Positions 42,138 through 49,742 of a stretch of DNA of 64,000 nt are shown one piece after another (the first letter of the stretch is position 1; every line of letters begins with the position of its first letter). A program made the translations under genes and the position numbers. Origin of the DNA: Actinocatenispora rupis (GTDB lineage Bacteria; Actinomycetota; Actinomycetes; Mycobacteriales; Micromonosporaceae); contig NZ_BOMB01000004.1 of NCBI RefSeq assembly GCF_016861975.1, positions 1 through 64,000 of the forward strand. Reading direction: 5' to 3'. The notes beneath the pieces are model-generated. The model was given only the letters and a program-made list of their open reading frames with translations, had not been told where the DNA came from and searched no databases.

Positions 42138-42272
42138 CCGTATGCATGCGCCGTGTCGAAAACAGCGGAGCGTTCCCCCGCAAGAAGAGTAGGGGTACCC
42201 CCAGGGTCGGTCGCGGCGATCCCGGCTAGCCTTTCGTCACGGAACCGTTCCGCCGTGACGAAAGGAGGGCCG

Positions 42273-43088
42273 ATGCCGACCTGCGAGCAGTGCCACCGCC
42301 GGCTCGACACCGCCACCCGCGGCCGCCCCCGCCGGTACTGCTCGCGCGCGTGCCAGGCGCAGGCGTACCGGCGGCGGGTGGCGGAACGGCAGGTCGAGGC
42401 GGCGCCCGCGGACGAGCGCACGCTCAGCGTCGAGCGGATCGTCGCCGCCGCGGTCGCCCTCGCCGACGACGACGGCGTCGACAGCGTGTCCATGCGGCGC
42501 GTCGCGGCCCGGCTGGACGCCGGCGTCATGTCGCTCTACCGGTACGTGCCGGGCCGCGACGACCTGGTGGACCTGATGGTCGACACCCTGTTCGCCCGCG
42601 CGGCGCTGCCCGAGCCCGGACCCGACGGCTGGCGTGCCCGGCTCGAACTGTCCGCCCGGTACGAGTGGTCGATCTACGCCGAGCACCCGTGGGTGGCGTC
42701 GCTCGTCGCGTCCACCACGCGGCCGCCGATCGCCCCGCACCTCATGGCGTACACGGACTGGCGGATGCGGGCGGTGGCCGGCGAGACGGCCGACTTCCCC
42801 ACCCTGATCAGCGTGGCCATCCTGGTCAGTACGTTCCTCCAGGGCGCGGCGCTCACCCTCGCGCAGGAGAACCGCGCGACCCGCGACACCGGGCTCGACC
42901 GGCGGCAGTGGCTGGCCCGCCGCCGCCCCGCCATCGACGCCGCCGTACGCGCGCACCACCTGCCGATGATCGCGCGCTTCGGCGCCGACTCGTACGCGGC
43001 GTCCGAGCCGGAGGCGGTGTTCGAGTTCGGCCTGGCGCGGATGCTGGACGGGATCGCCGCGCTGCTCGGCGGGCCGGCGACCCGCTGA
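42273..43088 (+). CDS. TetR-family regulator with N-terminal zinc ribbon
   Basis: 271 residues from ATG 42273, with a full AAAGGAGG site at 42261-42268. Residues 1-33 form a C-x2-C ... C-x3-C unit (MPTCEQCHRRL...RYCSRACQAQAYRRR), a zinc-ribbon-like extension. Then ERIVAAAVALADDDGVDSVSMRRVAARLDAGVMSLYRYVPGRDDLVDLM is the TetR HTH, followed by a TetR_C_11/C-type ligand domain (WRARLELSARYEWSIYAEHPWV). Divergent from the MacB-type exporter, which it probably represses. Confidence 0.9.
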   Translation: MPTCEQCHRRLDTATRGRPRRYCSRACQAQAYRRRVAERQVEAAPADERTLSVERIVAAAVALADDDGVDSVSMRRVAARLDAGVMSLYRYVPGRDDLVDLMVDTLFARAALPEPGPDGWRARLELSARYEWSIYAEHPWVASLVASTTRPPIAPHLMAYTDWRMRAVAGETADFPTLISVAILVSTFLQGAALTLAQENRATRDTGLDRRQWLARRRPAIDAAVRAHHLPMIARFGADSYAASEPEAVFEFGLARMLDGIAALLGGPATR

Positions 43089-43097
43089 GCGCCGCGC

Positions 43098-44012
43098 TCA
43101 CCGGATGCCCAGGTCGTACTCGGTGCCGTCGGCGACCGCGTGCAGCTTGTCGGGGTTGGCGACGTTCATGATGCCGGTGACGTGGCCGTCGGCGTCGATG
43201 TCGAGGGTGATCGTGGCGATCACCCGGTCCGGCCCGCGGAACACCACCCCCGGCGTGCCGTTGATGTCGGTCCGTTCCGCGCGCATGTCCGCCGGCTCGA
43301 CCCCCTGGTACGGCGCGGTGCCGAGGGCGGCGAACCAGCTGGCGACCGTCCTCGCGCCGACGATCGGGCGCAGCGCCTGGCGTACCTTGCCGCCGCCGTC
43401 GGTCCACAGCGTCACGTCCGGCGACAGCAGTTCCATCAGCGAGTTGACGTCGCCGCCGGTGGCCGCGGCGAAGAACCGGTCGGTCACCTCGCGCTGCTTC
43501 CGCCGGTCGGTGGCGAAGCGCGGCCGGCGCGCCCGTACGTGCCCGCGCGCGCGGTGCGCGGCCTGCCGTACGGCGGCCTCGGAGCGCTCGACCGCGGCGG
43601 CGATCTCCGGGTACCCCACGTCGAACACCTCGCGCAGCACGAACACCGCGCGTTCCAGCGGGCTCAGCGTCTCCAGGACGACCAGCATCGCCATCGACAC
43701 CGACTCGGCGTCGGTGACCACGTCGGCGGTGTCCGGCGCGGTGAGTACCGGCTCGGGCAGCCACGGCCCCACGTACGTCTCGCGCCGGTGGCGGGCGGAG
43801 CGCAGCCGGGCGAGCGCGAGGTTCGACACGATCCGCGCCAGGTACGACTTGGGGTCGGCGACCCGCGAACGGTCCGCCGCCGACCAGTTGATCCACGCGT
43901 CCTGGACCACGTCCTCGGCGTCCGCCGCCGTCCCCAGCATCCGGTACGCCACGGCGAACAGCAGCCGCCGGTGCTCCTGGAACACCTGCTGGTCGGCCTC
44001 CGGCGCGGTCAC
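43098..44012 (-). CDS. sigJ: ECF41-group RNA polymerase sigma factor with SnoaL-like domain
   Basis: 304 residues from GTG 44012, overlapping the flavoprotein stop by 4 nt. Sigma region 2 is FQEHRRLLFAVAYRMLGTAADAEDVVQDAWINW and region 4 LSPLERAVFVLREVFDVGYPEIAAAVERSEAAVRQAAHRAR. The C-terminal SnoaL/NTF2 domain carries the WTDGGGKVRQALRPI and NVANPDKL blocks, both known hallmarks of ECF41 sigma factors, where this domain regulates activity in place of an anti-sigma factor. The symbol follows common usage for ECF41 proteins in actinomycetes. Confidence 0.93.
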   Translation of the reverse strand: MTAPEADQQVFQEHRRLLFAVAYRMLGTAADAEDVVQDAWINWSAADRSRVADPKSYLARIVSNLALARLRSARHRRETYVGPWLPEPVLTAPDTADVVTDAESVSMAMLVVLETLSPLERAVFVLREVFDVGYPEIAAAVERSEAAVRQAAHRARGHVRARRPRFATDRRKQREVTDRFFAAATGGDVNSLMELLSPDVTLWTDGGGKVRQALRPIVGARTVASWFAALGTAPYQGVEPADMRAERTDINGTPGVVFRGPDRVIATITLDIDADGHVTGIMNVANPDKLHAVADGTEYDLGIR

Positions 44013-45202
44013 CGCGCACCCCGCCGGGTGAAGCGCCCGCCGCGCGGCCAGATCGCGCCCGTCCCCGGCATCGCGCGCATCCGCCGGTACGTCGACCACG
44101 GCGACGCCGTCACCGCCTCCTTGTACCGCGCCGCGAGCCGGCCGGTGAGTACGAGGTGGCGGGGGGTGCCGTCGGGGTGGGTGAACTGCACGACGCCGTC
44201 GTGCCGGCCGACGCTGACCGGCGTGTGGTAGTAGCCGAAGCGGAAAGCCTTGGGGCGCCTGCCGTCCAGCGTCCGGACGACGGACAGCGCGGCGTGCACC
44301 CCGGTCGGCATCCCGCCCTGGCAGGTGCCGTGCATCGTCCCGTACGGCTGGCGGACGGCCGCGGCGTCGCCCACCGCGTACACGTCGTCGTGGGACACGG
44401 AACGCAGCGTCGCGTCGGTGACGATCCGGTCGTGCCCGTCGACGGCCAGGCCCGCGGCGGCGGCCAGCGGCGGCACCCGCGTCCCGCCGGCCCACAGCAC
44501 CACGTCCGCGTCGACGGTCGACCCGTCGGCCAGTTCGACCGCGTCCGGCAGCACCTTCGCCATCGTCACCCCGCTCCGTACCTCGACGCCGAGCCTGGTC
44601 AGCGCCGCCCGCAGGTACGCCGCCGCCCGCGGCCGCATCGTCGCACCCGGCGCGTCCCGCCCCAGCAACAGGACCCGCAGCCCCGGGTACTGCTCGGCGA
44701 TCTCGGCCGCCGACTCGACACCGGTCAGCCCGCTGCCGGCCACCACCACCGTGCCCGATCCCAGCCGCGCCAGCCGACCGGCCAGCGCGACCGCGTCGTC
44801 CACCCCGCTCAGCGTGTACGCGTGCTCGTCGGCGCCCGGCACCGCGCCGGTGTCCGCCACGCTGCCCAGCCCGTACACCAGGGTGTCGTACTCCAGGGTC
44901 CGGTGGTCGTCGATCCGTACCCGGTGGGTGTCCGCGTCGACCGCGGTCACCCAACCGCGGACGAACCGCACCCCGGTACCGCCCAGCAACTCCGGAATGT
45001 CCAGCTCCGCCACGTACTGCCGGGTCGCGGTCAGGTGCAGCCGCAGCCGCTCGGTGAACCGTCGCCGCGCGTTCACCAGCGTCACCTCGACGCCGGTACG
45101 CCGGCCGACGCGCGCGCCGAGCTGGACGGCCGCGGCCATACCGGCGTATCCGGCGCCGAGGATGACGATCCGGTGCACCGCCGGCGCGTGTCGTGTGGTC
45201 AT
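44009..45202 (-). CDS. FAD-dependent NAD(P)H oxidoreductase (ECF41 partner)
   Basis: 397 residues from ATG 45202, with GGGAGG ahead. HRIVILGAGYAGMAAAVQLGARVG is the FAD Rossmann motif (G-x-G-x-x-G). GTVVVAGSGLTGVESAAEIAEQYPGLRVLLL is the NAD(P) motif, and DDVYAVGDAAAV is the late FAD-ribityl G-D motif. It is an NDH-2/apoptosis-inducing-factor-like flavoprotein; no redox-active C-x-x-C is seen. It is the classic ECF41 companion (an oxidoreductase of the COE set) and is transcribed first, ahead of the sigma gene, from an ECF41-type promoter. Confidence 0.92.
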   Translation of the reverse strand: MTTRHAPAVHRIVILGAGYAGMAAAVQLGARVGRRTGVEVTLVNARRRFTERLRLHLTATRQYVAELDIPELLGGTGVRFVRGWVTAVDADTHRVRIDDHRTLEYDTLVYGLGSVADTGAVPGADEHAYTLSGVDDAVALAGRLARLGSGTVVVAGSGLTGVESAAEIAEQYPGLRVLLLGRDAPGATMRPRAAAYLRAALTRLGVEVRSGVTMAKVLPDAVELADGSTVDADVVLWAGGTRVPPLAAAAGLAVDGHDRIVTDATLRSVSHDDVYAVGDAAAVRQPYGTMHGTCQGGMPTGVHAALSVVRTLDGRRPKAFRFGYYHTPVSVGRHDGVVQFTHPDGTPRHLVLTGRLAARYKEAVTASPWSTYRRMRAMPGTGAIWPRGGRFTRRGAR

Positions 45203-45242
45203 GGTGTCGCCTCCCGAGTCGCTCAGGACCTGTCGACCACGG

Positions 45243-45270
45243 GATGCGCGGACCCCGCCGGGTTGTGACA
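45243..45270 (-). promoter_or_regulatory. ECF41-type promoter of the flavoprotein-sigJ operon
   Basis: On the minus strand TGTCACA (45270-45264), 17 nt, then CATC (45246-45243), about 40 nt before the flavoprotein start at 45202. The published ECF41 target consensus is a TGTCACA -35 and a CGTC -10, so only one base of the -10 differs. This implies autoregulation. Confidence 0.65.
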
Positions 45271-45344
45271 TCGGGCGATGAGTTCGGGTGCCGGGCGTCG
45301 TCTGAAGGGGCAGGAACCCGACGACCCACCGCAGGAGGCATCCC

Positions 45345-45914
45345 ATGACCGCGGTCCGCACCCACATGACCATGTCGCTGGACGGCTACATCGCCACCGC
45401 GGACGACGGCATCGACCGCCTCTTCGACTGGTACGAGCAGGGTGACGTGGCGGTGCCGGGCTCCGGCCACACGTTCACCGTCGACGCGGCGAGCGCCGAG
45501 TTCCTCAGCGAGGTACTCGCCAGCAGCGGTGCGCTGATCGCCGGGCGGCGGCTGTTCGACATCGCGCGGGGCTGGGGCGACAACCACCCGTCCGGCGCGC
45601 CCGTCGTCGTGGTCACCCACCGCCCGCCGGACGACCCGGAACGCTGGCCGCGCACCACGTTCGTCGACGGCGTCGCCGAGGCGGTCGAGCGGGCCAGGAC
45701 CATCGCCGGCGACCGGGACGTCGTCATCGCCAGCCCCACCATCATCCGGCAGGCCCTCGACCTCGGGCTCGTCGACGAGGTCTGCGTCAGCCTGGTACCG
45801 CTGCTGCTCGGCGGCGGCATCCCGTACTTCGCGCCCGGCCAGCACCACCTCCTCGGCGACCCGATCGTCGTACCCGGCCACCGCGCGACCCACCTGCGCT
45901 ACCCCGTGCGCTGA
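45345..45914 (+). CDS. Dihydrofolate reductase-like (RibD_C) protein, second copy
   Basis: 189 residues from ATG 45345, with GCAGGAGG. VRTHMTMSLDGYIATADDGIDRLFDWYEQGD is the family start (S-L-D-G-Y/F). SGALIAGRRLFDIARGWGDNHPSGAPVVVVTHRPPDD is the G-R-x-x-F-D/E-x-x-x-G-W-G motif, DVVIASPTIIRQALDLGLVDEVCVSLVPLLLGGGIPYF the NADPH-binding and C-terminal L-V-D-E-x-x-x-x-x-x-P-V-L-L-G-G-G block. It is longer in the first loop than the copy at 31820. It is divergent from the ECF41 operon and separated from it by about 140 nt. Confidence 0.9.
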   Translation: MTAVRTHMTMSLDGYIATADDGIDRLFDWYEQGDVAVPGSGHTFTVDAASAEFLSEVLASSGALIAGRRLFDIARGWGDNHPSGAPVVVVTHRPPDDPERWPRTTFVDGVAEAVERARTIAGDRDVVIASPTIIRQALDLGLVDEVCVSLVPLLLGGGIPYFAPGQHHLLGDPIVVPGHRATHLRYPVR

Positions 45915-45956
45915 AATCCGCTGGAACGCAGAGCCGGCGGCGGCCAGGATCCACGG

Positions 45957-46859
45957 GTGACCCTGCACGAGGACGAGGTACCCGCCGGCCCGGCGACCGT
46001 ACGGGCGCTGCTGGCCGCGCAGTGCCCGCAGTGGGCCGACCTGCCGCTCGCCGCGGCCGGCGCCGGCACCGACAACACCATGTACCGGCTCGGCACCGAC
46101 CTGCTCGTCCGGCTGCCGCGGACCGCCGGCACGGCGCGCTCGCTGCGTACCGAACAGGAGTGGCTGCCGCGGCTCGCTCCCCTGCTGCCGCACCGGATCC
46201 CCGCGCCGGTGCACCTCGGCACGCCCGCCGCCGGGTACCCGCTGCCGTGGTCGGTGCACCGCTGGCTGGACGGCGCCGAGGTCGGCCCCGACAGCGTCAC
46301 CGACTGGGCCGCGCTCGGCACCGACCTCGCGACGTTCGTCCGCGACCTGCACGCCACCGACCTGATGGGCGCCACCCGCGCCGGCGACCTCAGCTGGTAC
46401 CGCGGCGGCGACCTGCGGTCCTGCGACGACTGGATCACCGGCTGCCTGCGCGACTGCCGCGCCGTCGTCGGCGCCGACCTCGACCTCGACACCCTCACCC
46501 GGTACTGGCGCGCCGGGCTCGCGCAACCCGAGCCGGCCGGGCCGTACGGGTGGCTGCACGGTGACCTGAGACCCACCAACCTGCTGGCGCGCAACGGAAA
46601 GCTGTACGCCGTCATCGACTTCGGCTGCCTGTCCGTCGGCCTCCCCGACGCCGAGCACGCGCCCGTCTGGGACCTGCCCGCCGCGGCGCGCCACGCGTAC
46701 CGGGACGCGCTGGACGTCCCCGACCCGACCTGGATCCGCGCCCGCGCCTGGGCCGTCGCCGTCGCCGCCAGCGGCATCGCGTACTACCGGGGCACGTTCC
46801 CGGCGTTCGTCGCCGAGTGCCGCGCCCGCCTCGGCCGCATCCTCGGCGACCCGTTCTGA
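45957..46859 (+). CDS. Aminoglycoside phosphotransferase (APH) family kinase
   Basis: 300 residues from GTG 45957. N-lobe: GAGTDNTMYRLGTDLLVRLPRTAGTARSLRTEQEWL, with the ATP-binding strand and the R-L-P lysine-equivalent region. C-lobe: GWLHGDLRPTNLLARNGKLYAVIDFGCLSVGLPDAE, the H-G-D-L-x-P-x-N catalytic loop and the I-D-F-G metal site. Both are intact. The APH family phosphorylates aminoglycosides, macrolides, choline or other small molecules. Nothing specifies the substrate, so a resistance function should not be assumed. Confidence 0.88.
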   Translation: MTLHEDEVPAGPATVRALLAAQCPQWADLPLAAAGAGTDNTMYRLGTDLLVRLPRTAGTARSLRTEQEWLPRLAPLLPHRIPAPVHLGTPAAGYPLPWSVHRWLDGAEVGPDSVTDWAALGTDLATFVRDLHATDLMGATRAGDLSWYRGGDLRSCDDWITGCLRDCRAVVGADLDLDTLTRYWRAGLAQPEPAGPYGWLHGDLRPTNLLARNGKLYAVIDFGCLSVGLPDAEHAPVWDLPAAARHAYRDALDVPDPTWIRARAWAVAVAASGIAYYRGTFPAFVAECRARLGRILGDPF

Positions 46860-46881
46860 CGCATTGTCCCGCAACGGATCC
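46857..46881. repeat. 25-nt interrupted palindrome overlapping a stop codon
   Basis: Left arm TGACGCATTG (its TGA is the stop of the APH-family gene), loop TCCCG, right arm CAACGGATCC. Confidence 0.65.
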
Positions 46882-46982
46882 CGCGTTTCGCGCCGGACGG
46901 ACCCCGGCGTGGTGCGGCGGCGCGGCCGGTCGTCCGGGTACGGTCGGGTGGACAGCGGCGGCCGGACGGGAGCGGGTGCGGG

Positions 46983-47366
46983 ATGCGATCACGAATGGGG
47001 GGCATGTGGTGGGGCGCGGCCGTCGAGGCACCCGACCCCGCCGCGCTGGCCCGGTTCTACGCCGCGCTGCTCGACTGGCCGATCGGCCACGAGGAGCCGG
47101 GCACCGCGATCCTCGTACCGCCGGAGGGGTCGGTCTACCTGGTGTTCCAGCAGGCCACCGACTACCGTCCGCCGGTGTGGCCGCCCGCCGACGGCGAGCA
47201 GCGCCCGATGATGCACCTCGACTTCCAGGTCGGTGACCTCGACTCGGCGGTCGCCGACGCGCTCGCGCTGGGCGCCACCCTGGCCGACGACCAACCCCAG
47301 GACACCGTCCGCGTACTCTTCGATCCGGCCGGCCACCCCTTCTGCCTCTGCCGCGACGATGGCTGA
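46983..47366 (+). CDS. VOC family protein (glyoxalase/bleomycin-resistance-like)
   Basis: 127 residues from ATG 46983; ATG at 46995 or 47004 also possible. VEAPDPAALARFYAALLDWPIGHEEPG is the beta-alpha-beta start of VOC modules; YLVFQQATDYRPPVWP, MMHLDFQVGDLDSAVADALALGATLAD and VRVLFDPAGHPFCLC complete the repeat. The H-L-D-F and D-P-x-G-H-P-F-C-L motifs fit the small metal-site or ligand-binding members. It may act as an isomerase, dioxygenase or binding protein. Overlaps the next gene by 8 nt. Confidence 0.88.
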   Translation: MRSRMGGMWWGAAVEAPDPAALARFYAALLDWPIGHEEPGTAILVPPEGSVYLVFQQATDYRPPVWPPADGEQRPMMHLDFQVGDLDSAVADALALGATLADDQPQDTVRVLFDPAGHPFCLCRDDG

Positions 47367-47682
47367 TCGCGTGCCGCCCAACGGATCCGGGGTCCCCGAC
47401 TGGTGGTGCGCGGTGGACGCGCCGGCGCCGGGGTGCACCGACCCGCCGCACCCCGCGTACGGGGCGGAACTCGCGGCCGAGGTGCATCCCGGGCATCCGC
47501 TGCACGGGGTCGACGTCACGGTGGTGGCGCACGCGCTCGGCTCGGACGACATCCTGTGCCGGCACGTCGCCGAGCCCGACCGGTACGCGGTGGTGCACCT
47601 GACGTGGAGCGGCCGGCCCGAGGTCGGGTCGTGCCCGACGGTCGACTGCGACGGGACGTGGGCCGACATCCGGGAGTACTGA
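47359..47682 (+). CDS. Conserved-looking small protein of unknown function
   Basis: 107 residues from ATG 47359, overlapping the VOC stop by 8 nt, so co-translated. Sequence features: VPDWWCAVDAPAPGCTDPPHPAYGAELAAEVHPGHPLHGVDVTVVAHALGSDDILCRHV and DRYAVVHLTWSGRPEVGSCPTVDCDGTW, four to five cysteines, no signal. The second half looks like a beta-strand-rich module (YAVVHLTWSG). The W-C-x-V-x-A-P pattern is not one I can assign. Coding potential is strong. Confidence 0.75.
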   Translation: MADRVPPNGSGVPDWWCAVDAPAPGCTDPPHPAYGAELAAEVHPGHPLHGVDVTVVAHALGSDDILCRHVAEPDRYAVVHLTWSGRPEVGSCPTVDCDGTWADIREY

Positions 47683-47688
47683 GACGCG

Positions 47689-47793
47689 GTGGACGAGGCG
47701 CTGGACCAGGTACGCGCGGCGGAGTCGGCCGGGCTCCGCGCCCCCGTGACCGCCACCGGTACTCCGTCCCGCCCGGTCGTCGTCCGCCGCTGA
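47689..47793 (+). CDS. Possible 34-residue small protein
   Basis: GTG at 47689, 6 nt after the previous stop, reads VDEALDQVRAAESAGLRAPV then TATGTPSRPVVVRR and stops at 47793. It is helical then basic, in the same operon direction, and its third-position GC looks like neighbouring genes. There is no independent evidence and it is short, so this is tentative. Confidence 0.35.
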   Translation: MDEALDQVRAAESAGLRAPVTATGTPSRPVVVRR

Positions 47794-47892
47794 TCCCGCG
47801 CCGTCCGCCGCCGATCCGGGGTCGCGGTCGCCGATCCCGCACCGTCCGCCGCCGATCCGCGGCGTCGGCCGGACGGGAGGTCCACACGGGGA

Positions 47893-47943
47893 GGGGCGTC
47901 AGCTCGGGCGGGGCGTCAGCTCGAAAAGGGCGTCAGCTCGGGC
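47893..47943. repeat. Three 17-bp direct repeats
   Basis: GGGGCGTCAGCTCGGGC-type units at 47893-47909, 47910-47926 and 47927-47943, the second ending in GAAA. They lie just beyond the stop of the nitroreductase-like gene on the minus strand, so they would be in its 3' untranslated region. No other signal is seen in the gap 47794-47948 except CCGCCGATCC-rich repeats near 47805-47860. Confidence 0.6.
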
Positions 47944-47948
47944 GGGTG

Positions 47949-48422
47949 TCAGGCCGGTGTGCCCGTCCGCACGGGGCGGAACACCACGACGGCGACACCC
48001 CGGGCCAGGGCGCGCCGCAGGTCACCGGGTTCCGGCGTACCGTCGGCGGCGCGGCGGATGTGCGCGTACCGGCCGTGGACGGGGTTGTGCGCCAGGATGC
48101 GGCGGTAGAGCGGGACGCAGCGGTCGGGGTCGGTCACCTGGTCATGGTCGGCGGCGATGCGGCGCCGGGCGACGGTCACGGTGACGGGGCGGCCGGGTGG
48201 CAGGTTGCGGCGCCAGGTGCCCGCGGTGCCGACGAGCAACCGGTCGCCGTCCGGCGCGTACCCGACCGGGATGCGGTAGCGGCGGCCGCTGACCCGGCCC
48301 CGCACCTCGACCACGAGTACCCGGTGGCTGACGACGCGGTGCAGGACGGGTGTGGCGAGCACGGCGCGCATCAGCACGTTGAGGGCCGCCTGGCCCCGGC
48401 GCGCCCACGTACGGTCCACCAT
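47949..48422 (-). CDS. Ddn/F420-type nitroreductase family (quinone reductase) protein
   Basis: 157 residues from ATG 48422. RTWARRGQAALNVLMRAVLATPVLHRVVSHRVLVVEVRGRVSGRRYRIPVGYAPDGDRLLVG, with WRRNLPPGRPVTVTVARRRIAADHDQV, is the PF04075 deazaflavin-dependent nitroreductase pattern (G-R-x-S-G-R/x-P-V-x-Y and W-x-x-N-L/I-x-x-G). Known members use F420H2 to reduce quinones or nitro compounds. It is divergent from a TetR gene, with a palindrome between them. Confidence 0.88.
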   Translation of the reverse strand: MVDRTWARRGQAALNVLMRAVLATPVLHRVVSHRVLVVEVRGRVSGRRYRIPVGYAPDGDRLLVGTAGTWRRNLPPGRPVTVTVARRRIAADHDQVTDPDRCVPLYRRILAHNPVHGRYAHIRRAADGTPEPGDLRRALARGVAVVVFRPVRTGTPA

Positions 48423-48431
48423 GACGCACTC

Positions 48432-48449
48432 CAATCAAGTGATTGATTG
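48432..48449. promoter_or_regulatory. TetR-type operator between divergent genes
   Basis: CAATCA (48432-48437), 6 nt, TGATTG (48444-48449): perfect inverted repeat, in an AT-rich island upstream of the nitroreductase-like start (48422) and 35 nt before the TetR start (48484). Confidence 0.65.
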
Positions 48450-48483
48450 AGCCTACGCCCGACCACCGTGTACTGTCACCCCC

Positions 48484-49014
48484 GTGGAACGGCGGGACGA
48501 GATCGTACGCGCGGCGTACCGGTGCATCGGTCGGAACGGGTTGCCGGGGCTGCGGATGCGCGACGTGGCCGCCGAGGCCGGCGTCAACATCGCGACCGTG
48601 CACTACCACCTGACCGACAAGACGGCGCTGATCCGGGCGGTCGTCGAGCACGCGCACGACACGTTCCGCGAGGCGACCGCGCCGCCCGCGGACACCGCGC
48701 CCGACCGGCGCCTGCGGGTGCACCTGACCCGCGTGTTCGACGTGCTGCGGGCACGGCCCGAGCTGGGCCGCGTCCTCGCCGAGCTCGCCCTGCACGCCGA
48801 ACGCGACACGGCGGTCGCCGCCATCGTCGCCGCCGCCGAACGACGCTGGCTCACCGCGCTGCGCGCCATGCTGCCGCCCGGCCCGGACGCCACCGCCCGC
48901 TGCCGGCTGCTGCTGCTCACCATCAAGGGCGCCTGCCTGCCGACCGCACCCCGCGCCGCCCGCGACGCCCGCCGCGCGCTGCTGCGCACCGTCGACCTCT
49001 GGTACCCGGGGTGA
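48484..49014 (+). CDS. TetR-family transcriptional regulator
   Basis: 176 residues from GTG 48484. TACTGT at 48471-48476 is a good -10 only 8 nt before it, so the mRNA is probably leaderless. HTH: RRDEIVRAAYRCIGRNGLPGLRMRDVAAEAGVNIATVHYHLTDKTALIRAVV, with Y-H-L instead of the usual Y-Y-F/Y-H-F. A short helical ligand domain follows. It likely represses the divergent nitroreductase-like gene through the 48432 palindrome. Confidence 0.9.
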   Translation: MERRDEIVRAAYRCIGRNGLPGLRMRDVAAEAGVNIATVHYHLTDKTALIRAVVEHAHDTFREATAPPADTAPDRRLRVHLTRVFDVLRARPELGRVLAELALHAERDTAVAAIVAAAERRWLTALRAMLPPGPDATARCRLLLLTIKGACLPTAPRAARDARRALLRTVDLWYPG

Positions 49015-49027
49015 GCGGGGTGTTCCG

Positions 49028-49052
49028 GATCCCGTTGCACCGCAACGACTCT
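49028..49052. repeat. 25-nt interrupted palindrome (element copy)
   Basis: Left arm GATCCCGTTG, loop CACCG, right arm CAACGACTCT, starting 14 nt after the TetR stop at 49014. Confidence 0.6.
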
Positions 49053-49111
49053 GCGGGCGTACGGCGGAAACCGGTGTACGGCGGGGCCGAGCGGGCCCTA
49101 CCCTCGGCGGC

Positions 49112-49681
49112 ATGAGCGCGCTGCTGAACGTCATCGACGTGGAGGCCACGTGCTGGGAGGGCCAGCCGCCGCCCGGTGCGGTGTCCGAGATCATCGAGAT
49201 CGGGCTGACCGTCGTCGACGTGGCCGCGCGGCGCCGGGTGTCCCGGCACGGCATCCTCGTCCGCCCGGCGCGGTCCACCGTCAGCGACTTCTGCACCGAG
49301 CTGACCGGACTCACACAGTCCGAAGTGGACGGTGGCGTGTCGTTCGCCGATGCCTGCCGGATCCTGACCGGGGAGTACGCGGCGGGCACGCGGCCGTGGG
49401 CAAGCTGGGGCGAGTACGACCGGCGGCAGTTCGCGCGGCAGAGCCGGGCGGACGGCGTCGAGTACCCGTTCGGGCATCCGACGGAACGCCTGCACACCAA
49501 CGCGAAGGCGGTCTTCGCCACGGCGTACGGGCTGCGGCGCAGGGCGGGCATGGCCGGGGCGCTGGACCTCGCCGGGCTGCCGCTGGAGGGGCGCCACCAC
49601 CGCGGCGAGGACGACGCCTGGAACATCGCCGCGCTCGTCCTCGACCTGGTGGACCGCGGCGCCTGGCCCGCCACGACCTGA
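49112..49681 (+). CDS. DEDDh 3'-5' exonuclease (KapD/ERI1-like)
   Basis: 189 residues. NVIDVEATCWEGQPPPGAVSEIIEIGLTVVD is Exo I with D-x-E. TELTGLTQSEVDGGVSFADACRIL is a family-specific E-L-T-G-I/L-T-Q block. WASWGEYDRRQF is Exo II (W-G-x-Y-D/E), and LEGRHHRGEDDAWNIAAL is Exo III with the H-x4-D metal ligands. It is very close in plan to KapD and ERI1-type nucleases, which trim small RNAs or single-stranded nucleic acids. Monocistronic. Confidence 0.92.
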   Translation: MSALLNVIDVEATCWEGQPPPGAVSEIIEIGLTVVDVAARRRVSRHGILVRPARSTVSDFCTELTGLTQSEVDGGVSFADACRILTGEYAAGTRPWASWGEYDRRQFARQSRADGVEYPFGHPTERLHTNAKAVFATAYGLRRRAGMAGALDLAGLPLEGRHHRGEDDAWNIAALVLDLVDRGAWPATT

Positions 49682-49717
49682 GCCGCGCGCGTCCATACGA
49701 CCTGCGGCGGGCGCGCG

Positions 49718-49742
49718 GGATCGCCTGTGCGGCAACGGGTCA
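49718..49742. repeat. 25-nt interrupted palindrome overlapping a stop codon
   Basis: Left arm GGATCGCCTG, loop TGCGG, right arm CAACGGGTCA; the last three bases are the reverse complement of the TGA stop of the YCII gene. It lies 36 nt after the exonuclease stop. Confidence 0.65.

Noticed and set aside
43098-46874. Very long open frames (up to about 1,250 codons) on both strands across several genes
   Set aside because: High GC leaves long stop-free shadows; the internal segments coincide with recognisable proteins on another frame or strand.
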